Below, piece after piece: positions 1 through 11,684 of a stretch of DNA of 64,000 bases. The stretch covers positions 1,622,001 to 1,686,000 of the forward strand of contig JAKZZE010000009.1 in the NCBI GenBank assembly GCA_024220505.1. Direction: 5' to 3'. Numbering within the stretch: the first letter of the stretch is position 1; each line of letters starts with the position of its first letter. Below the pieces are notes generated by a model that was given only the letters and a program-made list of their open reading frames with translations, was not told where the DNA came from and searched no databases. Source of the stretch: Rhizopus arrhizus (lineage: Eukaryota > Mucoromycota > Mucoromycetes > Mucorales > Rhizopodaceae). The position numbers were made by a program, and so were the translations under genes.

Positions 1-539
1 TGCCTGAGACTTTTTATCAGAAAAAATATCTTTTAGACTGATCATCTTTAAGTAGAACAAAAGTAGGAAAATCATAAAAAATTCTCCACCAAGGCTATCG
101 CTTTGATCATTTAATACAGGTATTGCATTAAAACAAGTACAAAGCGACAATAATAAATGTACTAAACGAAATTTTCATTTAGGTTAGTGACATTTATTTT
201 CCTGGAAATGACATTTGCTTTTTACTAAACGAAGTTTATTTTCTTTAAACCGACAAGGTTTACCAGTCCCACTGTATAAAATAGTAATAGTTTAATTTGA
301 ATGTAAGTAAATCATATGTATTTCAAGCCGCATGTACTTTTTTTTAAAATTAAAGTCGTACTTTAATAATTTAAAAATCGTAGATTAGCAAAATCAAATG
401 TCGTATTTGCCTAGAGATTCTGCACTCATCAATAAATTTCATGCCGTATACACAAAAAATGCTATCGCAAATAAATACATCAAATTTTTGGAGCCCAGTG
501 ATTATCATTCATCTATAATTTTTTGAACATAAGCAACCA
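1..539. other. Gene-free AT-rich stretch
   Basis: No open frame, RNA gene or recognisable domain was seen on either strand. It is AT-rich spacer up to the point where decayed transposase coding begins. Confidence 0.5.
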
Positions 540-2170
540 AATCATCTACAACGATTGACAGAGCTATGCTGTTGATGAATATGACTATTCTGAACCTATG
601 GATTATGTCACTGATGAGGAAACTTACGCCCTTTAACCCATTAGGTCTCATACTGAGTAATTACGTACTCTTTCTCGCGGATATAACTGTACACCTATTG
701 CTACGTATATCTATGAGCCAAACGATACTGATGAGCACATGAGACAAAGGACTATTGAAGCTACTTGTACAACATACACTGATAAAGATAAAGGTAGATT
801 TTCAATCTGATACTCGAGAGAACTTTGAGTGCATTGGCTGCTGCAAAACAACCAAGAATATTTGTTCACTCAGCATAAAAATGGGTATTACAGAACGAAA
901 AGATCCCCCATAGCATTTTAAAAACAGTGATCGTCCGCGTATTCTCAATGAATATCTCAAGAAAGCTATTTATAATTCGCTGACAAGTATCCGTCGATTG
1001 TCTTAGAGCAAATGATAAAACGAATGCTTCAGAGATTTTGGGATACAACATCTCCAAATAGTACTTTATTTGTTTTTAAAGAATGAGTGCAAATTGTTGT
1101 TACAGCCCATTACAAATGTATATATATATAACATTAAAATCCCTGAATATTCTTTAGTCTAGATCTCATTAATTCAAACCGACTCTTTTATTAAATCACA
1201 TCCCTGAATTTTCTATAAATATCCATTCATTTTCTATTAATAAACCCCCAATCAATAATCAAGTGTTATCCTTTCAATTAGACTGACTATCTACCTATTT
1301 TGTCTCATTCTTATTTATCAATTCCTACAAATCCTAATTGCATTTCACACCTTCAAGCCCTTAATGTTATCCTCTCTTACCCGCTTGTATTTTCTATCCA
1401 AACTCCTTACTTCCGGTCCAATTTTTCTTTTCTCTCCTGACTTGAAACAGTAGCCTATTGCATTTGTCACTGAAAAAAACTCTGTTTCAGCGTCTAGACA
1501 GAAATAGAGAGACTAATATCCAAGAACGCCCTGACTGGGTGTGTAAATGGGGTGTGACCGACAGTGAGTTTTGAGAAAACTGCGTCTTTCTGGATGAATC
1601 TCTCGTCTATACTGACATGAAGAATATCATAACAATGTCAAAAAAAAGGACCTTTTGCGGTGGCCGTGATGTCAAAAGCCAGAGCAAAAGTGATCATTAT
1701 CTTAGTTGCAGTCTCTGAATCTGGTCTGATAAAGTACCGCCTGAGACTCCCACAGGCACCAGCAAAAGAAGAAAGAAGGCTGGTCATTCTAAAAGTATTA
1801 GCAAAGAAACAGTGGCTGGACATTATCTAAGGTTCCTTAAGACTACAATGTATTATATGGACAAATATGAGTACATAAAGAAACGTTATTGATAATGTAT
1901 AATGGTCCTACACATAAATCTGAGGGTATTTAAGTACAATGAGTCTCGAGGATGCCAATGTGCCTATCTTCCATCATATTCGTCTGAGCTCAGCCTCATT
2001 GAGCAGTTTTAGTCAGTTATTAAGAGCAAAATAAGCAAAGCAGTTTCATGAAAAATGAAATGTCGATGGCTCGAACCAGTGAAGCATTTGACTGTTCAAA
2101 GCTAAATACTTTTGAAAGTTTTGTCTTTCATACTACAAATACTTAGATAAATGTTGCAATTAAGAAAAAT
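540..2170 (+). mobile_element. Decayed IS630/Tc1-type transposase (pseudogene)
   Basis: Read piecewise in shifting frames, the plus strand gives the parts of one transposase in the right order. These are an N-terminal piece near 560-780 (YDYSEPMDYVTDEE, then a clean stretch ending in ATCTTYTDKDK); a possible helix-turn-helix region near 820-1060; a catalytic block at 1530-1620 (NCVFLDES); the block ARAKVIIILVAVSESGLI near 1680-1730; a YNGPTHKSE block near 1890-1925 matching the second catalytic Asp region (DNAPIH in live copies); and YLPSYSSELSLIEQF near 1960-2010 matching the PPYSPELNPIE motif with the third acidic residue. Many stops and frameshifts separate the parts, so it is inactive. 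Such elements move by cut-and-paste into TA. I found no terminal inverted repeats, so the ends are approximate. Confidence 0.8.
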
Positions 2171-5100
2171 CGTAATATTCTTTTTTTTTTTTCTACCAAA
2201 TCACCAAAACCATATTATATATAAGAGTATAAAGAAAGTGATTTAATCATTATAGACTTGCGACATATTTAATGCGGATTTTGTAATGTGTGTTTGATGC
2301 TGTTACATGTTTGTAGCAAGAGCAAAATGAGTTTAATAAAGCATACCTGCATACTATAATACATATTTGATATAAAGCTATTCAATCATCCTAAACAGGT
2401 TTCGTTTGCTGATCTTGGCAAACCGCTATTGTTGGGGTGCACATTGATTACATGCCTTTGTTGAAATCATTTATGTTGTAAAAAATCCGTCAATCGAATC
2501 TTACGGATCGATATGTAAAGGTTAGTAGAATCAAATTATTTTGTACGCACTTTCACCAGCGATCTTCACTAAATTTGAAGATACTTAAAAATAAGCCGAT
2601 TTAAGTGATCATGCACTTTTATTATGTCAATACCAGCTTGAAAAACTGTGCTAAATCAATATGTCTCGTTGTCATCCATAAGTCCCAATAAAGATTTTTT
2701 TTTTCTTTTCTTTTTTTTTGTCATGTTTTGTTAACACCAGCGCTGACACATAGTATGTGACAGCTCTCTCTTTCTTTTGCATTCATATAGGTATCATATA
2801 AGCCTGATATAATCCACAAAGTTGTTCTGTCGAAATTATACTTTTGACAACACATAATAACGATTATGGTATCACGAGATAATTTGTGTTACTAGTTGGA
2901 ATTAGAGACAATTCCATCTTGGCCATGCCTAATTAAGCACATCTACTTATGCTACAAAGGAATTGAGGTTCTTGAATAGTAGGGATAGCTGCGATTGTAA
3001 AGATATAGGGGCTCACCTATACTTTAGTCGTATCATTATTATCGAATTGTACATAAGAAAGTTATTGCTCATACTACAGGATCACTTGTTAATTCGACTT
3101 GTTTGTCTTTTTATTTTCTTTCTGTGATATATAAAGAAAGATAAGTTTAATACTTTTAGTCATAAGGACATTTTAAAATCCAAGTGCCAAAATTCAAAGT
3201 ATCAAAGAAATAATATCGTCTTGCTGAAATATTTTATAACTATTTTATTATTGCTGCACAATAAAACATGTTCGTTTACCATTTGTCTTACGCGTAATTT
3301 CATTGAAAGCATAATTATTCTATGCCACACGCATTGATTGAACGTTCATTTGTGCTTTACGCTCAATGGCTGTAGGTGCTTTGTAGCTCGGATCCAATAT
3401 CATGTCTAATACTGGATGCGCCACGATGAATTCAGATTCCTCGCATTTTTTAATTAATAAATACTTTTAGAATTTTGTTTCTTTAAAAATCAAGAAAACC
3501 GAGGAGCAAAGTGAATTCAAAATGAAGGAGTATATGACATGAAGTAGTGGATTCTTGTCTTCAATTGAGAATTAAATGTAAAACATTGTTATTATATAAA
3601 GAGGTCCTGTTTTATGTATCAAGGGACTATCATAGTGTTCTATGGTTAAAGAATGATCACATAAAGTATTCATACTTTCAATTAAAGTACCTGCGCTCTA
3701 CCTTGAAATCTAAGTTGTCTATAATATTATAAATAAAAGATCTAGTTAAACTATCTCCATTTTACTTAATATGCAAAAGGATCATGACATCTACAACCCC
3801 CCAAGGTGTTTAAATGAAATTTTAAACTTGTATATAAGGAGATGAAATGATGAACAGTAGTAATAATAGGAGCGTATTGGATTGGTTGTATAAAAATAGC
3901 AGTAGTGTGGTTTAAATATAGCACATATCTGTAGCTCCACTTCCACTCCCATTTTCCCCCCTTTTTTCATTTTTTTTTTCCGGAATACAAGGCCGTCCGC
4001 AGGATAGTTAATTTTATTACCCGCACCTCATTTTTATCCTCTTTTAATCACAAATAGATTGAGTTGATATTCATTTGGAATTGGGACATTTCTCTATGTT
4101 GATTCGGTATGCCTTTTTTTATATACCTGAATATATATTTCAAAAATATCTGTCTCTAGAAGGGAATCAAAATGGATTAAACATATACCCTAAGGGTTTC
4201 CAAACAGTTCTTTTTTCTTTAAAATACACATTCCTTCAAGCCTTTTCATATGAAAGCAAAGTAATCAAGTTTGGCTTTCTTAGGTCACAGTAAATATAAA
4301 TGAACAAGTATAGTAAAAACAATAAGGCAATATATCACTTGAATGTAAAATCAAGTAGCTAAAGTAAGGAGGAAAGAGCAGAGGGACAAGGATGAATGAC
4401 TTTTAGCTTATAGTAAACTTCTTTTTGAGTGGTGATTTACATGAACCCAGTAGGTCTATTATATGAGCATTGATACTCTCTTTAGCAAAACTATGCCTTG
4501 AGCCCTGATAAAAATCAAAACCAACTCAAAATGGAAATCTCCCGGATGTACTTTAAGAAAGTCCGGGAATCCGTGTCCTATCTTTACTTACCTTTTCGGG
4601 TCATCAGGGATTTACTTTGTTGTGAATCAAATACGTAGTACGAAGATGTAAGGTATTTAAGGAGTTCAGCGTGAACCCAAGAAATAGTTTTGCTTTCAAA
4701 CAATTGCCGATCTCCGGTTTATCATGTTATATAATACTTTTGATCAACAAATCTTTAGCTTACTTCACGTGTAAAATAATGGGCTTTTACTATTATTATT
4801 TTTTTTTTCAAAGGGACACTTGTCACATCAAATATAATTTTTATCCTCACTTCAAAAAAAAAGCATGCCTTCTTTTGAAAGTGGCGTATTAGGAAAACTC
4901 TCTGCTGTTATTACTGTTTTCTTTTTTATATAAATGCACAATAATAACAGTTGCCATGTTTTATTTTATATTCTCAAGAAAGACAATGATCTCTTCTTTT
5001 ATTCTATTTATTTGGTTGATGCTACTTTCATTTACACAGATGGGAAAAAAAAAATAGGGAGAGAAGCGCATAGAGAAAAGCTCCCCGATATATTGAATCA

Positions 5101-5297
5101 TCATTATGTTAACATACATACTTTATAAAATACGCCCATTCGACCTTATGAAGAGTGTTTCTTTTTGCCCCCTTATTTTTTTTTTCTTAATTTAGCTTTT
5201 ACTTTTCACCATATAAATCAAATCTATTTTATTCCTTTCTTTTTTAACTCCATTGTCCTTATTTTTTATTTCCCCCCCCCTTTAAACACTCTTTTTC
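2171..5297. other. Gene-free region upstream of the kinase gene
   Basis: Only short low-complexity frames occur here. A 6-bp-arm inverted repeat (CCCGGA/TCCGGG) lies at 4541-4567. The last 150 bp are pyrimidine-rich, with a C run near 5272-5280, which looks like the upstream promoter of the kinase gene. No RNA gene was recognised. Confidence 0.5.
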
Positions 5298-5305
5298 TAT
5301 ATAAA
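5298..5305 (+). promoter_or_regulatory. TATA-like box of the kinase gene
   Basis: TATATAAA lies 67 bp before the ATG at 5372, inside a pyrimidine-rich leader. The same spacing of a TATA-like box to the start codon recurs at the histone, Zn2Cys6 and polygalacturonase genes in this window. Confidence 0.5.
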
Positions 5306-5371
5306 CGTCTGACATAAACACCTTTTTCTCTCTTTCTAACTCTTTTTTATATCTATTTTATAAAAATCATT

Positions 5372-6464
5372 ATGGACAAATCACTATCTAAAGGAAAATT
5401 TATTGAAAACCTCCGTATTATTGATATTCTCGGTAAAGGAGCCTATGGTCAAGTATGTTTAGGACTTCATGAAGAAACTCAAAAGTTTTATGCCATCAAA
5501 TCATTATCCCATCGCACTAAGCAGCAACTGTTGCAAGAAAGAATGGAAATCGGAATTCACGCACGCCTTTCCGACCACCCACACATTATCGAATTGAAGC
5601 GTGTTATACGCAATGAAGAAACGAATCAAACGCATATCGTGATGGAGTATTGTCCAGAAGGTGACTTGTTTACGGCGATTACCGAAAAAGGTTTATATAC
5701 AGGCAATCACTTGCTGATTCGAAAAGTATTTTTGCAATTATTGAATGCTGTCAGTTATTGCCATCAAAACGGTGTGTATCATCGTGATTTGAAGCCAGAA
5801 AATATCCTGGTATTTAATGGTGGAAATACCGTCAAATTAACCGATTTCGGGCTAGCTACAACAAGTGCTATATCTCAAGATTATGGATGTGGCAGTACAT
5901 TTTATTTTTCACCTGGTAAAACAAGAATTTTCTATGTTTAACTTCATTTACTAATTGAACATAATAGAATGTCGAGGTGATTTACTTCGGGGCGCTAATC
6001 ATATTGGTTATGCCACTGCACCCAATGACATTTGGGCATTAGGCGTTATCTTGATCAATTTAGCTACAGGCCGCAATCCTTGGAAACAAGCATCTCTTCA
6101 AGATGAAACTTTCTGTGCTTACCTTAACAATTCTGATTTCTTACTTCACATACTACCTATTTCAAGAGAACTCAACCGTATCATCAAATGCATATTCTGC
6201 ATTGACCCTGCACGACGTATCGGTCTCGATGAGCTCAGAGAACGTATTATTCGGTGTAAATACTTTACGCGCACAGCAGAATCCAATAGATACGAGCGAA
6301 TTTATTCCTCTTCAATCCCCTTGCAACTGCCCCCTTCTCCACCTGCTACGCCCAATCGTACTCGCTCACCTTCTCCTGTTGCTGCCTGTCAAAAAAAGGC
6401 CACAAGCAAAAAATATGATGGTGATATGGCCATTCATGCTATTCCGGCAACATTTCAAGTCTAA
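5372..6464 (+). CDS. Ran1/Pat1-like serine/threonine protein kinase
   Basis: Two exons, 5372-5915 and 5968-6464, joined by a 52 bp intron with a CTAAT branch site, give 346 residues. The kinase domain is complete: glycine loop GKGAYG (21-26), ATP-binding Lys43 (YAIK), HRD at 137-139 with LKPEN, and DFG at 158-160. The splice restores the SPE (APE) motif, followed by NDIWALGVILINLATGRNPWK. The VMEYCPEGDLF segment, the NDIWALGVILINL block and the short compact domain are typical of the fungal Ran1/Pat1-VHS1/SKS1 group, which controls growth, meiosis and nutrient responses in yeasts. After the domain is a short proline/serine-rich tail. The exact substrate cannot be read from sequence. Family placement is firm at kinase level and good at subgroup level. 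Confidence 0.9.
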
Positions 6465-7449
6465 TTACTTTTTATTTCTTATATGGCCTTAACCTTTTAT
6501 GTATATGTAATCTTTGAAACTCTCACGCTCGAAAGTTGATCTTTTGAAACACTCTTAATATGTACCAAAACTATTCATGTTATATTCAGTATCATTCCTC
6601 ATCACCTATATGCCTTTATGCTTTTGTAATACACTTCCCCTTAAATTTATGTATAAATAAAAAAACAATATAAGACCCTTTATTCACTGTAACAGTCAAA
6701 TAAGGAACATTGATGACAAAACTTTAATAGAGCATTTATTCCCCTCCTCCCGCCCCCCCCCCTTTTTTTTGCTGTATCAAAATCTCAATATAATTGCTCG
6801 TTTAGAATTAAATAAAAGCGACAAAAAATCTAGAACACACTTTCTAAAAATGGACTATGGCGATAAAACATTAATCTTTTTGCGCCTTGATTTCTGTGCA
6901 AAGATCATGATCACTGAACCCTCCCCTTTTATAGGAGATTTTGAGATTTCTGTGATCGCTTCTCGATAATAAACGATGCATTTTTCCTTTTTCTACTTTG
7001 TTCAAAAAAGACTTGAAAACAAAGTTTTTATCTAAATATTAAATATATAATGCTTTTTTATATCTTATCAACATCCTCTCCTTTCGTGAGTCAAGCATTT
7101 AAACTCTTGGTCTATTTGAGGTCATGGACTAGTTTCTCCCTCAAAAAGTGTTTTTTGGACGAGCTAGCTGCCAGGTATTCTATGGTAAATATCAATCCCG
7201 AAAAGCTGGCTGCAGGAAGAAGACCACATAAAAAGCTCCCTTCAAAAAATATTGCAATTAGTATGCATACAACTGCCGCATTTATATGTTTTTAGTTCAA
7301 CTTCAGCTAATAATAAATCTTAAGTAACAAAAACAAAGGATGTGGCTATAGACCTTACAGACTGCACTTTACTTTTAATATGTATAATTGGAAATGATTA
7401 ATTTTCTTCTTTATATCAAACAATAAAGATATGCATTCATAATGTTTGG
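6465..7449. other. Gene-free spacer
   Basis: This is the 3' flank of the kinase gene. A C/T run lies at 6743-6770. An 81-codon frame at 7050-7295 has no recognisable motif. No gene is supported. Confidence 0.45.
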
Positions 7450-8340
7450 TGATGATGGCATAGGAAGGAGGGAAAATAATCAATGATGATATCAAGAGCA
7501 GATTGCCACCACACTCTTTGTCTTCGTTTCGTTAACGTTGTTATTTGAGCTTTAAATTCCTGCATATTACTTGAGGATGATGCTGGCTACATAAGCCTTG
7601 ATCTTTTCTTATAGTACATGCACACTTTTTACCCTTTGTTCATAAAGAGTCAGCTTTAGTTTTAAATGTCTCTTATATGTGCTTGATTAGGTTCAGCTCA
7701 GGTGATTGAAAGGACCAAGGTAATACTGGATCTTTTGCTTCCAGTTTGTGAAAAGTTAGTACTACTTTGATAATGTGCTTTGGAGCATTATCCTGCTGAA
7801 AAATGAGGTCACCATCTCCTAATTAGTAGTAATCTGGTGTAGTCATTCTGCTATTGTATATTTGTAGATATACCCAAATCCATGGGAAGTTATGCAAGTC
7901 CACATCATAACGCTTCCACCGCCGTATTTTACAGCTGGGGCTATGTGATGAGACTTTAATGCGCTTCTAAGCAGATCCTAACAGAGTTCGACTCCATCAG
8001 AGCTCCCAGCGTTGAATTTACCACTTACTGATTCCTTTATTCTGTTTGTTTACTCGGTTGGGATTCAAAAATTCCTAAAGAATTCAATTAAAGACATAAG
8101 AGCAAAAGTGAAACAGAACTGTGAAGCACCTCTGACTTTCTTGTACGCTTTTGAATGGTAGTGACATCTTTCTTGCCCTTCGGATGACTATACCAACCGT
8201 TGATTTGAAAAGGTCCAAAATATCAGCAACTTCCTGAAATTTATGTTTGGCTGTTGCAAAAAGATGGTAGAAGCTCTTTATTCTTATAACTATTCTCCGG
8301 GCTTTTCAGAAGTGCTAATATTGTTTGATCTCATTTTAAT
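7450..8340 (-). mobile_element. Decayed Tc1-type transposase (pseudogene)
   Basis: The minus strand gives, from high to low coordinates, a helix-turn-helix piece (FQEVADILDLFKSTVGIVIRR, near 8190-8270); VKYGGGSVMMW near 7900-7935, matching the Tc1 FGGGSVMVW block; GDLIFQQDNAPKH near 7775-7815 with the second catalytic Asp; and SPELNLIKHI near 7690-7720, which replaces the canonical SPDLNPIE/W motif. Stops and frameshifts break it throughout. The motif set is that of the Tc1 (DD34E) group, different from the IS630-like relic at 540-2170. It is inactive, and no inverted repeats were found at the ends. Confidence 0.8.
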
Positions 8341-8529
8341 CGAAAAATAAAAGAAAAAAAGAAGACAAAAATACAATTTATTCATATGGAATGCGTTGGG
8401 TAATATTGCTCCATACTCTATCAGATTCAAACTTTTTGTCAAAGAGTGTAATTGTGATACACAAATGTATTGTGAAAACCCAATGTTTGAGAAGGAAGTT
8501 TGATAGCTTCCTTTTTAAGAAAACCGAGA

Positions 8530-8645
8530 TTGATGTGCTTTTGGAATCTCAATGGAGAGAGTGTAACACAGATTTATACATTTGGAGCACAGCCTAACTT
8601 AAGAACGGAAAGAGAAGAGGAAGTTTGCTTAAAAAGGATTAGACA
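8530..8645 (+). repeat. Fragment of a dispersed coding-like repeat
   Basis: The segment reads DLYIWSTA and then, after a frameshift, LRTEREEEVCLKRI. A related segment at about 46935-47035 reads KLYVWNTVQVEREEKREIF. At DNA level the two copies align over roughly 90 bp with an estimated two thirds identity. The parent element is unknown to me. Confidence 0.45.
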
Positions 8646-8906
8646 AAAAAAAAGAAATGGAAATTGGTCAAATTTGACAAGCACAACTGTTAATAATCGC
8701 TTGTCCTTTCAATCGAAATTAGACTAAAAATACTGTAGTAAAATAAGCTATTGAAATTTAAAAATAAAAAATAAACAGTAATTGTAATAGTAATATATAT
8801 ATGAATATATGTGTACTTTAGTATGCTTAGTTTAGGAAAAGAAACCAGTTCTACAGAGTGTTCATAATTGTTAGAAAATGACAATGAAAAGAAGCATGTA
8901 CTTGTC

Positions 8907-11684
8907 TTACCTGTTCCTTGACATAAAAGTTTTTGTTAATAATTGCAGAGTTTTTGATACGTTTAATTTGATACAATCCATATCTAAAGTCTGAATGTCA
9001 TTTTGTTGCTAATTGAGATATATTATAAGTACTTGGCTTGGTAAGTTATATAATCTTACCTTTTCAAGCAAATCATCTAACTTGAGATCCACAACTAAGG
9101 CTGGTTTATCTCGGCCTTTATAATAAAGTGAAATGATAAAGGTCCCAGGAACAGGAGACAATATACTTAGGTAAATCTGGCTCTTTGTTATGTCGTTTAT
9201 CTCTGAAATAACACCTTCCTTTTCCAACTGCTGGCGTGTAAATTTGCATGGACCTTGTATATTTGTTACTTTCTTTTTGCTATTGCTCACTTTGCCATCT
9301 GTGATTTCTACCCCAATACCGACTTGTTTTTTATTGTTGCCAAGGTTCCCGCCACCACTGCCACTTTGTATTCGAACATTTTGCAAATAAGCTTTGTAGC
9401 TTTCTAGTTGACTCTTCAAATAATTGTTGTGATCAATGATTGTCTTATAAACACTTTCAAGTGAGGTCAGTTCTTTCATAACTTTTAGCTTCAAATCTCC
9501 AAGATGTGCCAGTTCTTGAGTAATTTCTTCCACAAGCAGTTGATAATTATCGCTGCGATCGATGACTCCTGCTGCTTCAAGCTCTTTTAACATATCTTTT
9601 AATTTGATGCCTTTATGCACAAGTTGAGCATCTTTGGCTGTAGCTGCTGTTTCAGTAATCATGTTGAGTTTAAGGGGAGGGCGTGAAAGGTAAGGTAAAG
9701 AACGGATAATTTGAACAAAGAGTGACTTAGTCTCCATATAGAGGATATCATTTTGAGTGATATTATTTTCAGACATGAGAGACATGGTCAGGTCTAAAGA
9801 TAAAGGATTGTAAGATGAATGGGACTACTGCACTTTTTTTTTATCTTTACCTTGTATTGGCATTTCCCATCGACTAAACAATGGGAGCTCAAAAGCTTTA
9901 TTTTCTTTACGTGGTACTTGAATAGGAACAGTACCTATTTCACTTAAAAGGATATGTAAATGTTCTGTTTCTTTTGGTGCAAGTACACCAATGTGTTGTT
10001 GAATTAGCGCTAATGTATTATAGATTTCATTTGGTGTAATACTGATTGTAATATCCTTTTTACTCAAAGCCATATACTGATCCATTTCCAATTGTTCATA
10101 AAAGTCACCTACTTCACAAAGATCATTAAGGAATTTGTTGGTACGCTTCTTATTGGCTTCTACAAATGAATTTGTCGGTATCATGTATGTTTCTTTAGAG
10201 TGTGTAGGTTTGTTTGCTAAATTTTGAATCATTTTTGCCAACTAAAAGTATGTATGTTAATATTATAAGATATGATTCGTAAACAAGATTACCAATGTTA
10301 AAGTAATACGCGAATTGGGCCCTGGGATACGATCTACAAGCATATATGCCTGAGGTGTGACGATAGCTGGATTAACGAATCTTAAAAAGAAGAAACCACC
10401 AATTAAAGAAGATATAGCATAGTCAGTGGCATCAGGATATTTTCTTTTTGTCAATGATCTGATTTGCTTACAGATCCATCGAATCCCATAAGGTATTTGA
10501 TCCAAAGAGTCTATGATAGTAGTTAAGAATCCATTGGCTATTTCTATAAGCGTCTTTATTCTTGGTTCAATGATAGACTGGACAATTGGGTTAGCAGATG
10601 CTACTTCAGCTGTCACACTCTTTGGGAGATCTTCGGTAAAGCCCTCTAGTCTGTTTTCCACTAATTCTTCATAGACCTGTGTTAATAGTTAGTAAGTTTT
10701 TAATTTATTTATATTATCTTGTGTCTTTGTGCTTACCTTCAATGGATTGATTTGCAAGTTGAGGTCTTTATCCTCCAAAAATCTATTGACTTTATCAGAC
10801 AATAAAGATTTCAAGTAAGACTGCCCAGGCCCCCTTCTAGTATAGGTGGTCATCATACGCGACACGGGTGTATTTGCTCGTAAAAGTGAAGCAAATTCAG
10901 TAGTCGTTTCAAACTGTGCAGCCAATACATTCTAAAATAACTGTTATTATTGATTTAATTTTTTAAAATTACAAGCTCCGCTGTACCTGAAACATAGTCA
11001 GCAACAAATGCTCTTCGCGACTCTCATATTGATTACCGTAAAGAGTGAACATGACAGTTTGCAGCAAGGTATCAATTTCAGCCAGACTGACTAGACGACA
11101 TAGTGTGGCGATGTGACGTGGCTCACTTTGTAAAAGATAGAATAGATTTCCATATTGTTGCATTCGTTTCTCATCAAGGTAATGACTATTGTCATCTTCT
11201 TCATGTTCTTCTAAACGACATACGACTTCATTTTGCTTTAAAAATAACTTTAATTTGCTGCCTTTAATTTCTTTTTTAATAGTCTTACTTCGTCTAAAGC
11301 TATTCTGTTCTGAATCAATAAGCCAATTCGAGCATCTAGAAATCTGACATCTCTTTCACGCATGAAGTTCTTTTTTGATTGTGTTGATATTTTTGTTTTT
11401 AGTTCACGTAAACGTTTTTGAGCTAAAGTTATAAGTCATTAGCTTTTTATATAATAGAATAAATATGGCTTATTGGCACCTCTTGCTAATTCATCCTCTA
11501 CTTCAACATCTTGTTCTGCTGCCATAGAATAAAATACAGATACCGAATATCGCTTTGAACCTCTTCCTCTGTTGCGACTTGAGTATCGACTATTTGCAGC
11601 TGCTGCAGCTACTGCTCGACCAACAATTGAGTTTTTATGTGGATAGCCTAAAGGCTGCACCATTCCAGTTCTTTGATCAGTCAT
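8907..11684 (-). CDS. IQGAP-related Ras GTPase-activating protein
   Basis: Eight exons on the minus strand (11684-11480, 11422-11289, 11235-10987, 10931-10737, 10676-10293, 10241-9851, 9793-9060, 9008-8907) encode 797 residues. The RasGAP domain covers roughly residues 165-430: LLRANTP contains Arg214, the likely arginine-finger position, and FLRFVNPAI (358-366) is the RasGAP signature. [10 protein letters not shown] follows. A RasGAP C-terminal domain occupies roughly the last 200 residues, with a coiled-coil-like stretch between. There is no calponin-homology domain, so it resembles fission yeast Gap1 (similar length) rather than full IQGAP. The expected role is to switch off Ras by speeding GTP hydrolysis. 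The first intron uses an unusual GTGCCA donor; it is the only choice found that keeps frame. The stop codon at 8909-8907 overlaps a donor-like AGGTAAGA, so a further exon is not excluded. Confidence 0.9.

Noticed and set aside
4541..4567. CCCGGA/TCCGGG inverted repeat as a terminator or element end
   Set aside because: Six-base arms are expected by chance, and there is no transcript or element nearby.
7980..8010. GAGTTCGACTCC resembling a tRNA T-loop
   Set aside because: It lies inside the Tc1 relic and there is no matching D-arm, anticodon arm or acceptor stem.
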